Made by a program: the position numbers and the translations under genes. Below are positions 6,049 through 13,000 of a DNA stretch of 14,185 bases, in pieces. This DNA is from Pseudomonadota bacterium (GTDB lineage: Bacteria; Pseudomonadota; Gammaproteobacteria; Xanthomonadales; Xanthomonadaceae). Each line of letters opens with the position of its first letter. Positions within the stretch are counted from its first letter, which is position 1. The stretch spans positions 1 through 14,185 of the forward strand of contig JAEWZE010000038.1 of the NCBI GenBank assembly GCA_023395465.1. Reading direction: 5' to 3'. The notes below the pieces were generated by a model. The model saw nothing but the letters and a program-made list of their open reading frames with translations. It had not been told where the DNA came from and searched no databases.

Positions 6049-6867
6049 TCACTGCCCGGCTCGCTGCCGCTGCTCGTCCGGCATGGCCGCATCGCGGTCG
6101 AAGATCACCGGCGCGCGGCCACGCTTGCGCCGGTAGGCGTCCAGCAGCCGGCCGTGGCCGAGCACCTGGCCGACCACGTGGGTGGTGATGCGCGACAGGT
6201 CGCGGAACAGGCGGAAGTGGCTCTTGCGGAACTGCAGTGGGCTGCCGGCCTCGGCATAGCGGGTCTCGACCGGCACCGACACCACGCCGAAACCGAGTTC
6301 GCGCGCGGCCGAGATCAGGATCTGCGCCTCGAACACGAAGCCTTCGCCCGGGACGTCGCGCAACGCCAGCACCGGCGCCGGATACAGGCGCTGCCCGCTC
6401 TGGCTGTCGACCAGGCGGAAGCCGCAGCCCCAGGCGATGCCCCAGTCGCCGAAGTCGTTGCCGATCCGCCGGTACCAGGGCTGGGTGCTGCGCTTGCGCA
6501 GGCGCGCGCCGTTGACGATGTTGCCCGGATGCGCGTTGGCCGCGGCGACCAGGCGCGGGATGTCGCGCGCATCGTGCTGGCCGTCGCCGTCCATGGTCAC
6601 CACCGCGGCCATGCCGCGGCGCAGGGCCTCGGCGAAGCCGTCGCGCAGCGCACGGCCCTTGCCCATGCGCTGCGGGTGGCGCAGCAGCACGGCCGGGGTC
6701 GCGGCGACGATGCTGGCGGTCGCGTCGTCCGAACCATCGTCGACCACGATCACCAGGTCGCACTGCGCGAGCGCGCCGGCCACGACCTCGGCGATGCGCA
6801 GCTCCTCGTTGAGCGCGGGAATCACGGCCGCGACGTTGCCGCGATGCAGGATCGGCTGCTCAGCCAT
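6049..6867 (-). CDS. GT2 family glycosyltransferase of the aryl-polyene locus
   Basis: A 272-residue GT-A fold enzyme. The N-terminal VAAVIPALNEE (residues 12-22) is the classic GT2 start, followed by VVDDGSDD (41-48) for nucleotide binding and MDGDGQHD (92-99), which holds the DxD metal-binding motif. VDSQSGQRLYP (153-163) and GFVFEAQIL (176-184) are further conserved blocks of dolichyl-phosphate-sugar-synthase-like GT2 proteins. There is no transmembrane helix, so it acts in the cytoplasm or at the membrane surface. It may transfer a sugar to the pigment or to its lipid anchor; the acceptor is inferred only from context. The start overlaps the chain-length-factor gene by 8 bp (translational coupling). 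An in-frame start near 7023 was discarded because it lies wholly within that gene. The C-terminus is short and basic. Confidence 0.87.
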   Translation of the reverse strand: MAEQPILHRGNVAAVIPALNEELRIAEVVAGALAQCDLVIVVDDGSDDATASIVAATPAVLLRHPQRMGKGRALRDGFAEALRRGMAAVVTMDGDGQHDARDIPRLVAAANAHPGNIVNGARLRKRSTQPWYRRIGNDFGDWGIAWGCGFRLVDSQSGQRLYPAPVLALRDVPGEGFVFEAQILISAARELGFGVVSVPVETRYAEAGSPLQFRKSHFRLFRDLSRITTHVVGQVLGHGRLLDAYRRKRGRAPVIFDRDAAMPDEQRQRAGQ

Positions 6868-7639
6868 GGTCGATGTCCAGCAGCAGCCGGCGGCCGGGGC
6901 CGGCATGCAGTCCGACCGCCGCGTCGCCCGCCGCCAGCGCGTCGAACAGCGGCAGCATCGGCGCCATCGCATTGGCCCGTGCACGCAGCGCGAGCGCGCC
7001 GGCGCCCGGCTCGGCCTCGCCATCGGCGAGTCGTGCAGAGAGCCGCGGGCCGCGCCCCTCGCGCACCAGCACCAGGGCCGCGCCGAGCAGGCCCTCGCTG
7101 CGGGTCACCGTGCCGAGCAGGCCGCTGGCCGCGGTGTCGTAGCCGACCAGCAGCACCGCCTGCGCGTCGGTGGCCAGCTGCGTCATCGCCTCGACCAGGC
7201 CCTGCGCGAAGCTGGCGCGGTGCGCGCTGATGGCGGTGGTGGTTTTCATGCAGCCGGCGCCGATGGTCCAGTAGCCGGCGGCGGCGTTGTGCACCGAGTT
7301 GTGGAACTTCGTCGGCGAGAGTTCGCCCGGCGCGGTCGCCAGCGTGGCGCACATGTAGTCGGTGATGCCGAGGTCGCCGTGGGTGGAAGTGAAGACCGAG
7401 GGCAGCGTGTCGGCGGCGATGCCGGCGTCGCGGCAGGCGGCCAGTGCGACCTCCAGCGCGACCAGCACCGAGGGCGGCGCGCGGCGGCGTTCGTTGGGCG
7501 CCAGCAGCGCCGGCGCAGGCCGCGCCGGCGCCTCGGCCGGCAGCACGCCCGACATCGCGTAGGCGCGCGCGGCGGCCCAGTCGGGCAGGCCGTCGCTCCA
7601 GAAGCCGATGCCGGCGATGCGGGCGGTGAGCGCGCTCAT
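6860..7639 (-). CDS. Beta-ketoacyl synthase chain-length factor (ApeC-like, Ketoacyl-synt_2 family)
   Basis: A 259-residue protein corresponding to the N-terminal half of a ketosynthase, the normal size for the Ketoacyl-synt_2 group. Recognisable blocks are VFTSTHGDLGITDYMC (82-97), the family-specific FHNSVHNAAAGYW (112-124), AISAHRASFAQGLVEA (136-151) and VLLVGYDT (162-169). Known family members pair with the aryl-polyene ketosynthase and help set polyene length without doing catalysis. It overlaps the ketosynthase gene by 4 bp (ATGA), with GGAG 7 nt before the start, which supports a stoichiometric heterodimer. Oddity: TIGAGC (125-130) lines up without gaps with TVATAC of the neighbouring ketosynthase, so Cys130 falls at the nucleophile position. 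The two catalytic His blocks of a real ketosynthase are absent. Confidence 0.85.
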   Translation of the reverse strand: MSALTARIAGIGFWSDGLPDWAAARAYAMSGVLPAEAPARPAPALLAPNERRRAPPSVLVALEVALAACRDAGIAADTLPSVFTSTHGDLGITDYMCATLATAPGELSPTKFHNSVHNAAAGYWTIGAGCMKTTTAISAHRASFAQGLVEAMTQLATDAQAVLLVGYDTAASGLLGTVTRSEGLLGAALVLVREGRGPRLSARLADGEAEPGAGALALRARANAMAPMLPLFDALAAGDAAVGLHAGPGRRLLLDIDHG

Positions 7640-8832
7640 GCCGCCGCTCCGCGACCGAACACCAGCGAGCAGTTGTTGCCGCCGAAGCCGAAGGAGTTGT
7701 TCATCGCGTAGTCGATCGCGCGCTGCGCGTTGTCGAAGCGCACCTGTGGGCCGCAGCCCGGATCGGGCGTGGCGCTGTTGAGGATGCCCGGCAGCACCCC
7801 GTCGCGCAGCGCGATCAGGGCGATCACCGATTCGACGATCCCGGCCGCGCCCAGGGTGTGCCCGGTCCAGCCCTTGGTGGAGCTGGCGTGCAGCGTGTCG
7901 GGGAACAGGTCGGCGACCGCGCGCGCCTCGATCGCGTCGTTGGCCGGCGTCGAGGTGCCGTGCAGGTTGAGATAGCCCACCTCGCCGGCGTCGATGCCCG
8001 CGCGTGCCAGTGCATCGCGCATGGCCAGGCTGGCGCCGAGGCCTTCTGGATGCGGCGCGGACATGTGGTGCGCGTCGCTGGATTCGCCGTAGCCGCGCAG
8101 CTGCAGGCTGCCCTCGCCAGGCGTCGCGCGTTCGAGCAGGGCGAAACCGCCCGCCTCGCCCAGCGACAGGCCGTCGCGCCCGGCGTCGAACGGCCGGCAC
8201 GGCTCCGGCGATACCAGTCCCAGCGCGTTGAAGCCGAACAGCACGCTGCCGCACAGGGTGTCGACGCCGCCGACCAGGGCCGCATCGACCACGCCGGCGT
8301 GGATCAGCCGCGCCGCCTGCGCGAACACCTTGGCGCTGGACGAGCAGGCCGTGGCCACCGTCATGCAGGGGCCGCGCAGGCCGCTGGCGTGCTGCAGGAA
8401 ATCGCCGAGCGAATGAGGGGTGTGGACGATCGGCCGGCGCAGGTCCTCGGGGAAGCAGGCGGCGCCGTCGGCCTGCGCGCGCGCATAGCCTTCCTCGCTG
8501 GCGCCGATGCTCGAGGTGGAGGTGCCGACGACGAGCGCGACGCGGTCGGCGCCGTGGCGCGCGACCAGCGCCGCCAGCGCCTCGGGCAATCCGTCCTGCT
8601 GCAGGGACAGCCAGGCAAGGCGGTTGTTGCGGCATTCCCAGCCGGCCAGATGCGCCGGCAGGGGCGCGTCCTCGAGCCCGTCCACGCGCCCGATCCAGGT
8701 GGGCAGCGGCGCCGGTCCGAAATCGTTGCGGCGCAGGCCGCCGCGACGTGCCGCCAGTGCCTGCGCTTGCGCCGCCACGCCCGGACCCAGGGCCGTGGTC
8801 GCGCTCCAGGCGCGGATGGCGATGGGCGGCAT
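7636..8832 (-). CDS. Beta-ketoacyl-ACP synthase of the aryl-polyene locus (ApeO-like)
   Basis: A 398-residue condensing enzyme of full FabF/KAS II-like length. The nucleophile is Cys163 in TVATACSSS (158-166). The two active-site histidines are His291 in LHGTSTPAND and His325 in GWTGHTLGAAG, giving the complete Cys-His-His triad. The C-terminal NNSFGFGGNN motif is also present. It should extend the ACP-bound aryl starter with malonyl-ACP units in a heterodimer with the next gene product. This is the first gene of the minus-strand operon KS, CLF, GT2 and probably the halogenase-like gene. The start at 8832 gives the canonical N-terminus but has no good ribosome-binding site; an in-frame GTG near 8859 is an alternative. 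The frame stays open far upstream, antisense to the next gene. A TATACT element lies 53 nt upstream. Confidence 0.92.
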   Translation of the reverse strand: MPPIAIRAWSATTALGPGVAAQAQALAARRGGLRRNDFGPAPLPTWIGRVDGLEDAPLPAHLAGWECRNNRLAWLSLQQDGLPEALAALVARHGADRVALVVGTSTSSIGASEEGYARAQADGAACFPEDLRRPIVHTPHSLGDFLQHASGLRGPCMTVATACSSSAKVFAQAARLIHAGVVDAALVGGVDTLCGSVLFGFNALGLVSPEPCRPFDAGRDGLSLGEAGGFALLERATPGEGSLQLRGYGESSDAHHMSAPHPEGLGASLAMRDALARAGIDAGEVGYLNLHGTSTPANDAIEARAVADLFPDTLHASSTKGWTGHTLGAAGIVESVIALIALRDGVLPGILNSATPDPGCGPQVRFDNAQRAIDYAMNNSFGFGGNNCSLVFGRGAAA

Positions 8833-8885
8833 GGGGCGGGGCAGGGACGGTGCTGGCACGGCGGCTCGGAGGCAAAAGGCGCCCG

Positions 8886-8891
8886 AGTATA
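8886..8891 (-). promoter_or_regulatory. -10 element (TATACT) of the KS-CLF-GT operon
   Basis: TATACT on the complement is close to the sigma-70 consensus and stands out in very GC-rich DNA. It is 53 nt before the ketosynthase start. No good -35 is seen at 16-18 nt; that space overlaps the -10 candidate of the divergent YdcF-like gene. Confidence 0.5.
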
Positions 8892-8909
8892 GCGACCGCC
8901 CGGTGAGGA

Positions 8910-8915
8910 TAGACT
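8910..8915 (+). promoter_or_regulatory. Candidate -10 element (TAGACT) of the YdcF-like gene
   Basis: TAGACT lies 30 nt before the ATG of the YdcF-like gene, matching the short-leader TAnnnT pattern of this window. Only 18 bp separate it from the divergent TATACT element, so polymerase could hardly occupy both promoters at once. Confidence 0.4.
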
Positions 8916-8945
8916 GCGCGTTCCCTGAGCGAGGAGGCCGCGCGG

Positions 8946-9635
8946 ATGCCCCGGTCGCGCCTGGTCCACAAGCTGGCCCTGCTGGCCGATCGCGACGCGC
9001 TGCACTCGCTCGCGGTCGCCGGACTGGCCTGTGTCGCGAGCCTGGGCGTGGTCTACGTGGGCTACTTCGTGCACGTGGTCCGCATCGCCCGCAGCGCGCC
9101 CTGCGAGCCGGGCCGCGGCCAGACCGTGCTGCTGTTCGGCAAGCATGCGCCGCGCGGGCGTCCCGATCCGGATTTCCAGGCGCGCCTGCAGCGCGCGGCG
9201 ACCCTGTGGCGGCAGCGCCCACCGCGCAGCATGCTGCTGCTGGGCGGCGGACCGGCCGGCGCGCCGACCGAGGCCGCGCTGGCGCAGGCGCATCTGCGCG
9301 AGCTCGGCATCCCGACCGATGCGCCGCTGGTGCTGGAGGACCGTTCGCGCGACACCCTGCAGAACCTGCGCAACGCGCGTGCGCTGTGGCAGCCCGGCGC
9401 CGCGCCGGACACGGTGACCCTGCTCAGCAGCCGCTACCACCTGGCGCGCTGCGCGCTGCTGGCCGGCCAGTTGGGCCTGCGTTGGGAACTGTGCGCGGCC
9501 GAACCGGTGCAGTCGTGGCGGCCGGCCGCGCTGTGGCGCCTGGCCGGCGAGGCGGCCTACGTGTGCTGGGCCGACGTGGGCGCGCGCTGGGCGCGCCTGA
9601 TCGGTCACCAGCGCATGCTGGCCCGGCTGCGCTGA
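8946..9635 (+). CDS. Membrane-anchored YdcF/ElyC-family protein (DUF218)
   Basis: A 229-residue protein with one N-terminal transmembrane helix (about residues 22-43), then a soluble DUF218 domain. The motifs run in the family order: VLLFGKH (61-67) opening the first strand, LLLGGGPAGAPTEA (97-110), LEDRSRDTLQNLRNAR (130-145, the E-x-x-S-x-[DN]-T-x-x-N block) and TLLSSRYHLARC (158-169, the T-x-x-[YF]-H-x-x-R block). E. coli relatives (YdcF, SanA, ElyC) affect cell-envelope or peptidoglycan homeostasis, and their biochemistry is poorly defined. A strong ribosome-binding site, GAGGAGG (8931-8937), lies 8 nt before the start. It is transcribed divergently from the ketosynthase, and its stop codon shares a hairpin with the convergent peptidase gene. 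A link to pigment synthesis is not shown. Confidence 0.85.
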   Translation: MPRSRLVHKLALLADRDALHSLAVAGLACVASLGVVYVGYFVHVVRIARSAPCEPGRGQTVLLFGKHAPRGRPDPDFQARLQRAATLWRQRPPRSMLLLGGGPAGAPTEAALAQAHLRELGIPTDAPLVLEDRSRDTLQNLRNARALWQPGAAPDTVTLLSSRYHLARCALLAGQLGLRWELCAAEPVQSWRPAALWRLAGEAAYVCWADVGARWARLIGHQRMLARLR

Positions 9636-9648
9636 GCGCGGCTCAGCG
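9630..9648. terminator. Hairpin spanning both stop codons of convergent YdcF-like and S9 peptidase genes
   Basis: CGCTGAGC (9630-9637) and GCTCAGCG (9641-9648) form a perfect 8-bp stem with a GCG loop. The TGA of the YdcF-like gene lies in one arm and the stop of the peptidase in the other. No T tract follows. Part of the symmetry arises because both genes end in a similar CGC-TGA-GC context. Confidence 0.4.
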
Positions 9649-11943
9649 GCGCAGGCAGCGGTCGAGGAAGGCTTCGGCCAGCCGGTAGCGGTGCAGCGCG
9701 TCCTTGCCGCGCAGGCCGTGCTTGGCGCCCGGATAGGTCATCAGCTCGAACGCCGTGCCGCGCGCCTGCAGGTCGCTCATCAGCGCGGTGGAATTGCTGA
9801 ACAGCACGTTGTCGTCGGCCATGCCGTGCACCAGCTGCAGCGCGCCCGGGCGGATCGCGGCCGAATGCGCGAGCACGCGCGCGGCGGCGTAGCCCGCCGG
9901 ATTGGCGTCGGGCAGGCCCATGTAGCGCTCGGTGTAGTGGGTGTCGTACAGGGCCCAGTCGGTGACCGGTGCGCCGGCCACGCCGCAGGCGTAGTCGCCG
10001 GGCGCGCGGCCGAGCAGCATCAGGGTCATGTAGCCGCCGTTGGACCAGCCGTGCACGCCGATGCGTTCTCCGTCCACCCAGGGCTGGGCGCGCAGCCATT
10101 CCACGCCCTTGCGCTGGTCGTCGACCTCCACCGTGCCCTGCACGCCGTACAGCGCGCCGCCAAACGCGCGTCCGCGCCGTGGGGTGCCGCGGTTGTCGAG
10201 CGAGAACACCACGTAGCCCTGCTGCGCCAGGTACTGGTTGAAGAACGCATCGGCGCGGCCCGGCCAGCTGTCGAGCACCGTCTGCGCGGCCGGGCCGCCG
10301 TAGACGTACACCATCACCGGATAGCGCCTGCCGGGGTCGAAGTCCGGCGGCAGGATCAGGCTGTAGTGCAGGGGCGTGGTGCCGTCGGCGGCGGTGAGCG
10401 TGCCGAAGCGGGTGGGACGGTGCGCGTCGCGATAGGGCGCATACGGATGGCCTGGATCGTCCAGCGCATTGGGCAGCAGGTTGGCGATGCGCGTCCCGTC
10501 GGCACGGAACAGCTCGATCTGCGGCGGCGTGGTGGTGTTGGACCAGCTGTCGACGTAGACGCTGGCATTGCGCGCGAAGCTTGCGTTGTGGGTACCGGGC
10601 GGCTGCGAGAGCGTACGCACCTGCCCGCCGTCGAGCGACACCACGTGCACGTGGCGCTCGGTGGGCGCGGCGACCGGCGGCGCGGCCGCGTCGTTGGCCA
10701 GGTCCGGCCGCGAGGCGCGCATGCCGGCGCTGAAATAGACCAGGCCCGCGGCCTGGTCCACCGCCAGCAGCGCGTCGACCGGCCAGTCGCCGCGGGTGAG
10801 CGGGGTGAGCTGGCTCCCATCCTCGGACGCCAGGTACAGGTGCTCGTAGCCGTCGCGCTCGGAGGACCACAGGAAGCGGCCGTCGGACAGGAAGCGCAGG
10901 CTGTTGTGCAGCGGCACCCAGGTCTTCGAGGTTTCGGTCACCAGGGTGCGCTGTGCGCCCGTGGCCAGGGTGGTTTCAATGAGATCCAGCCGCTGCTGGT
11001 CGCGCGACTGGCGCTGGAAGGTCAGCCGCTGCGGATCGCGCCAGTCCACGCGCGCCAGGTAGATGTCGCGCTCGGCGCCTAGGTCGATCCACTGCGGCCT
11101 GGCGCCCGCCTGCGGCGCGATCACGCCCAGCGTCACCAGCACGTTGCGCTCGCCGGCGGCCGGGTAGCGCTGCTCGACCACCTCGGTGCGGTCGGCGTAC
11201 ATCTCGTAGCGGCGCACCAGCGGCACCGGCGACTCGTCGATGCGGGCGAAGGCGATGGCCGAATCGTCGGGCGCCCACCAGTAGCCGGTGTGCCGGTCCA
11301 TCTCCTCGTCGGCGACGAACTCGGCCACGCCGTTGCCGATGGTGTCGCTGCCGTCGGTGGTCAGGCGCAGTTCGCGGCCGTCGCGCAGGTCGATCACCCA
11401 CAGGTCGCGTGCGCGCACGAAGCTCACGTAGCCACCGGCCGGCGAGATGCGCGGGTCGGTGGCGAAGCCCTCGCCGGCGGTCAGCTTGCGCACCGCGGCG
11501 CCGCCGTCGCGGTCCAGGTCGTACAGGTACAGTTCGCCGCCGAGCGGGAACAGCAGCCGCCGCGAATCGGGCGCCCACTGGTAATCGACGATGCCCGACA
11601 GCCCGGCGATGCGCTGGCGCTCGCGCCGCGCCTTCTCCTCGTCGCTCAGCGCTTCCTCGCCCGGCAGCACCACGCGCGAGTCGACCAGCATCCGCGTCTG
11701 CCCGCTGGCGACGTCGTATTCCCACAGGTCGAGCCGGTTGCGGTCGGCATCCTTGCCGCGCAGGAAGGTCACGCGCGAGCCGTCCGGCGCGACCTGCGGC
11801 TTCATCAGCGTCGGCCCGGACAGCGGCGCATCACCGGTGATGGCTTCCAGAGTGAGCCGGCGCGGGCCGGAATCGGGCGCCGCGGGGGCGGCAGTGGCGG
11901 TGGCGGCAGCCAGGGTCATGGTGAGCAGGGCGGCAAGGCGCAT
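9643..11943 (-). CDS. Secreted dipeptidyl-peptidase IV-like prolyl peptidase (family S9B)
   Basis: A 766-residue protein, the same size as mammalian DPP IV. Residues 1-19 are a signal peptide (MRLAALL, then an Ala/Thr-rich core ending ATAAPA), so it is periplasmic or secreted. The N-terminal beta-propeller (about 40-500) includes VADEEMDRHTGYWWAP (210-225), whose Glu pair 213-214 is the substrate N-terminus anchor of DPP IV enzymes. The C-terminal alpha/beta-hydrolase domain carries Ser634 in HGWSNGGYM, Asp710 in GMADDN and His742 in PGAKHG, a complete triad at positions nearly identical to DPP IV. It releases Xaa-Pro (or Xaa-Ala) dipeptides from peptide N-termini, probably for nutrition, as expected in proteolytic Xanthomonadaceae. 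GAGGG precedes the chosen start by 9 nt; the longer frame to 12036 would hide the signal peptide. Confidence 0.93.
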   Translation of the reverse strand: MRLAALLTMTLAAATATAAPAAPDSGPRRLTLEAITGDAPLSGPTLMKPQVAPDGSRVTFLRGKDADRNRLDLWEYDVASGQTRMLVDSRVVLPGEEALSDEEKARRERQRIAGLSGIVDYQWAPDSRRLLFPLGGELYLYDLDRDGGAAVRKLTAGEGFATDPRISPAGGYVSFVRARDLWVIDLRDGRELRLTTDGSDTIGNGVAEFVADEEMDRHTGYWWAPDDSAIAFARIDESPVPLVRRYEMYADRTEVVEQRYPAAGERNVLVTLGVIAPQAGARPQWIDLGAERDIYLARVDWRDPQRLTFQRQSRDQQRLDLIETTLATGAQRTLVTETSKTWVPLHNSLRFLSDGRFLWSSERDGYEHLYLASEDGSQLTPLTRGDWPVDALLAVDQAAGLVYFSAGMRASRPDLANDAAAPPVAAPTERHVHVVSLDGGQVRTLSQPPGTHNASFARNASVYVDSWSNTTTPPQIELFRADGTRIANLLPNALDDPGHPYAPYRDAHRPTRFGTLTAADGTTPLHYSLILPPDFDPGRRYPVMVYVYGGPAAQTVLDSWPGRADAFFNQYLAQQGYVVFSLDNRGTPRRGRAFGGALYGVQGTVEVDDQRKGVEWLRAQPWVDGERIGVHGWSNGGYMTLMLLGRAPGDYACGVAGAPVTDWALYDTHYTERYMGLPDANPAGYAAARVLAHSAAIRPGALQLVHGMADDNVLFSNSTALMSDLQARGTAFELMTYPGAKHGLRGKDALHRYRLAEAFLDRCLRR

Positions 11944-11970
11944 GGGCAGGATCCCTCGGGCATCGCGCCT

Positions 11971-11976
11971 ATTGTA
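11971..11976 (-). promoter_or_regulatory. Candidate -10 element (TACAAT) of the S9 peptidase gene
   Basis: TACAAT on the complement lies 27 nt before the peptidase start, at the typical spacing for this window. It coincides with the head of the REP-like sequence at 11972-11997. No good -35 is seen. Confidence 0.42.
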
Positions 11977-11997
11977 GGAGCGGCGTCGCGGCGACGG
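11972..11997 (+). repeat. Possible degenerate REP-like element (GTAGGAG head)
   Basis: TTGTAGGAGCGGCGTC begins with the GTAG/GGAG head typical of REP palindromes in gamma-proteobacteria, followed by GTCGC-G-GCGAC (11985-11995), a small imperfect palindrome. Xanthomonadaceae carry many copies of similar GTAGGAGCGGC elements. Only this one copy is visible here, so its repeat nature rests on recognition. Confidence 0.3.
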
Positions 11998-12024
11998 CCC
12001 CGCGGCGCGGACCGCCCCTGCCGC

Positions 12025-12043
12025 GGAGGCGCGCAAGGCCTCC
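12025..12043. terminator. Weak hairpin in the GST to S9 peptidase gap
   Basis: GGAGGC (12025-12030) and GCCTCC (12038-12043) form a 6-bp stem with a 7-nt loop, 72 bp downstream of the glutathione transferase stop. There is no T tract, so it is at best a weak or Rho-assisted terminator. Confidence 0.22.
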
Positions 12044-12100
12044 CGGCTTCCCGCCGATGCCAGCCGCGCCCCGGTGCGCGGGCCTGCCGGGCGACGGGGG

Positions 12101-12112
12101 CGCGTCGACGCG
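12101..12112. other. 12-bp perfect palindrome just after the GST stop codon
   Basis: CGCGTCGACGCG reads the same on both strands and lies 2 bp past the end of the glutathione transferase gene. With no loop it is a poor terminator. It could be a protein-binding site or a chance result of the high GC content. Confidence 0.2.
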
Positions 12113-12114
12113 GC

Positions 12115-12831
12115 TCAGGTCCGCCGCGGCGCGGTGCCGAACAGCACCCGCTTCTGTTCCTCGCCCATCGGCTTGCCGAGGTCGGGATTGACCTGGCGGG
12201 CAAGCGCATACGCGCGCTGCGTCGCCGGGCGGGCGGCGATCGCGGCCTGCCAGCGCCGCACTTCCGGATACGGCGACAGGTCGATCGGCGCATTGTCGTA
12301 GGCACCGACCCAGGGGTAGGCGGCCATGTCGGCGATGCTGTAGTCGTCGCCGGCGATGAAGGCGCGGCCCGCCAGGCGATGGTCCAGCACGCCAAGCAGG
12401 CGGTTGGCCTCGCCGGCATAGCGCTTCTTCGCGTAGTCGATCTGTTCCGGCGCGTAGACGTGGAAGTGGCCGTACTGCCCGGTCATCGGGCCCAGGCCGG
12501 CCACCTGCCAGAACAGCCATTCCAGCACGACGGTGCGCTCGCGCAGGCCGGTGGGCAGGAAGCGTCCTGTCTTCTCCGCCAGGTACAGCAGGATCGCGCC
12601 GGATTCGAACACGCTCAGCGGCGCGCCGCCGTCGGCCGGCGCATGGTCGACGATCGCCGGCATCTTGTTGTTGGGCGAGATCGCGAGGAACTCTGCGCGG
12701 AACTGGTCGCCCTGGCCGATGTTGACCGGGCGGACCGCGTATTCCAGCCCGGCGCCGGCCTCGGCCAGCTCCTCGAGCATCAGGGTGATCTTGTGGCCGT
12801 TCGGCGTCGGCCAGTAGTGCAGGTCGATCAT
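12115..12831 (-). CDS. yfcG: YfcG-like Nu-class glutathione S-transferase / disulfide oxidoreductase
   Basis: A 238-residue protein closely resembling E. coli YfcG. The thioredoxin-fold N-terminal half has TPNGHKITLMLEE (9-21), with Asn11 at the site that contacts glutathione in Nu-class enzymes, then ISPNNKMPAIVDH (51-63, with the cis-proline) and FESGAILLYLAEKTG (75-89, the glutathione-binding Glu-Ser pair). The helical C-terminal half has EWLFWQVAGLGPMTGQ and the family's YSIADMAAYPWV block. Known YfcG-type enzymes have little transferase activity and reduce disulfide bonds using two bound glutathiones. It is longer than E. coli YfcG by about 20 residues at the C-terminus. It stands alone, separated from the GH3 gene by a strong terminator, with a TAGACT element 28 nt upstream of its start. 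The ribosome-binding site is weak. Confidence 0.92.
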   Translation of the reverse strand: MIDLHYWPTPNGHKITLMLEELAEAGAGLEYAVRPVNIGQGDQFRAEFLAISPNNKMPAIVDHAPADGGAPLSVFESGAILLYLAEKTGRFLPTGLRERTVVLEWLFWQVAGLGPMTGQYGHFHVYAPEQIDYAKKRYAGEANRLLGVLDHRLAGRAFIAGDDYSIADMAAYPWVGAYDNAPIDLSPYPEVRRWQAAIAARPATQRAYALARQVNPDLGKPMGEEQKRVLFGTAPRRT

Positions 12832-12859
12832 GGGGCACGCTCGCGGAGGCGGGCAGACG

Positions 12860-12865
12860 AGTCTA
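12860..12865 (-). promoter_or_regulatory. Candidate -10 element (TAGACT) of the glutathione transferase gene
   Basis: TAGACT on the complement lies 28 nt before the start codon, inside the only gap that can hold a promoter, because a strong terminator closes the upstream gene. It is identical to the hexamer ahead of the YdcF-like gene. No clear -35. Confidence 0.4.
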
Positions 12866-12946
12866 GCCCCTTGCCGCCTGATCGCCCGTGGCCCCGTGCG
12901 CATCGCAGCGTTGCACAGGACCCGCACCCCCGGTTCCCCTCGCGGC

Positions 12947-12989
12947 AAAAAAAGACCGGGACGGCCGATCGGAGAGCGGCACGTCCCGG
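12947..12989 (-). terminator. Rho-independent terminator of the GH3 gene
   Basis: Read on the complement, CCGGGACG (12989-12982) and GCCG (12980-12977) pair with CGGC (12967-12964) and CGTCCCGG (12963-12956). This gives a 12-bp stem with a single bulged base and a 9-nt loop. TC and then seven Ts (12953-12947) follow directly. It starts 11 bp after the GH3 stop. The A tract on the plus strand is the only such homopolymer in the window. Confidence 0.92.
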
Positions 12990-13000
12990 CGGAGGAAGAG

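Noticed and set aside
3301..7230. A plus-strand open frame of about 1300 codons
   Set aside because: It runs through the exported protein and lipoprotein in the wrong frame and antisense through the halogenase-like and glycosyltransferase genes. Low-complexity translation, no domain, no ribosome-binding site.
6860..7639. Truncated ketosynthase pseudogene
   Set aside because: About 260 residues is the normal length for the Ketoacyl-synt_2 chain-length-factor group. The gene is coupled by overlaps to both neighbours and has no frameshift.
12947..12953. Run of seven A residues as a possible frameshift or slippage site
   Set aside because: It lies between genes and directly follows a GC-rich stem on the complement, so it is the T tract of a terminator.
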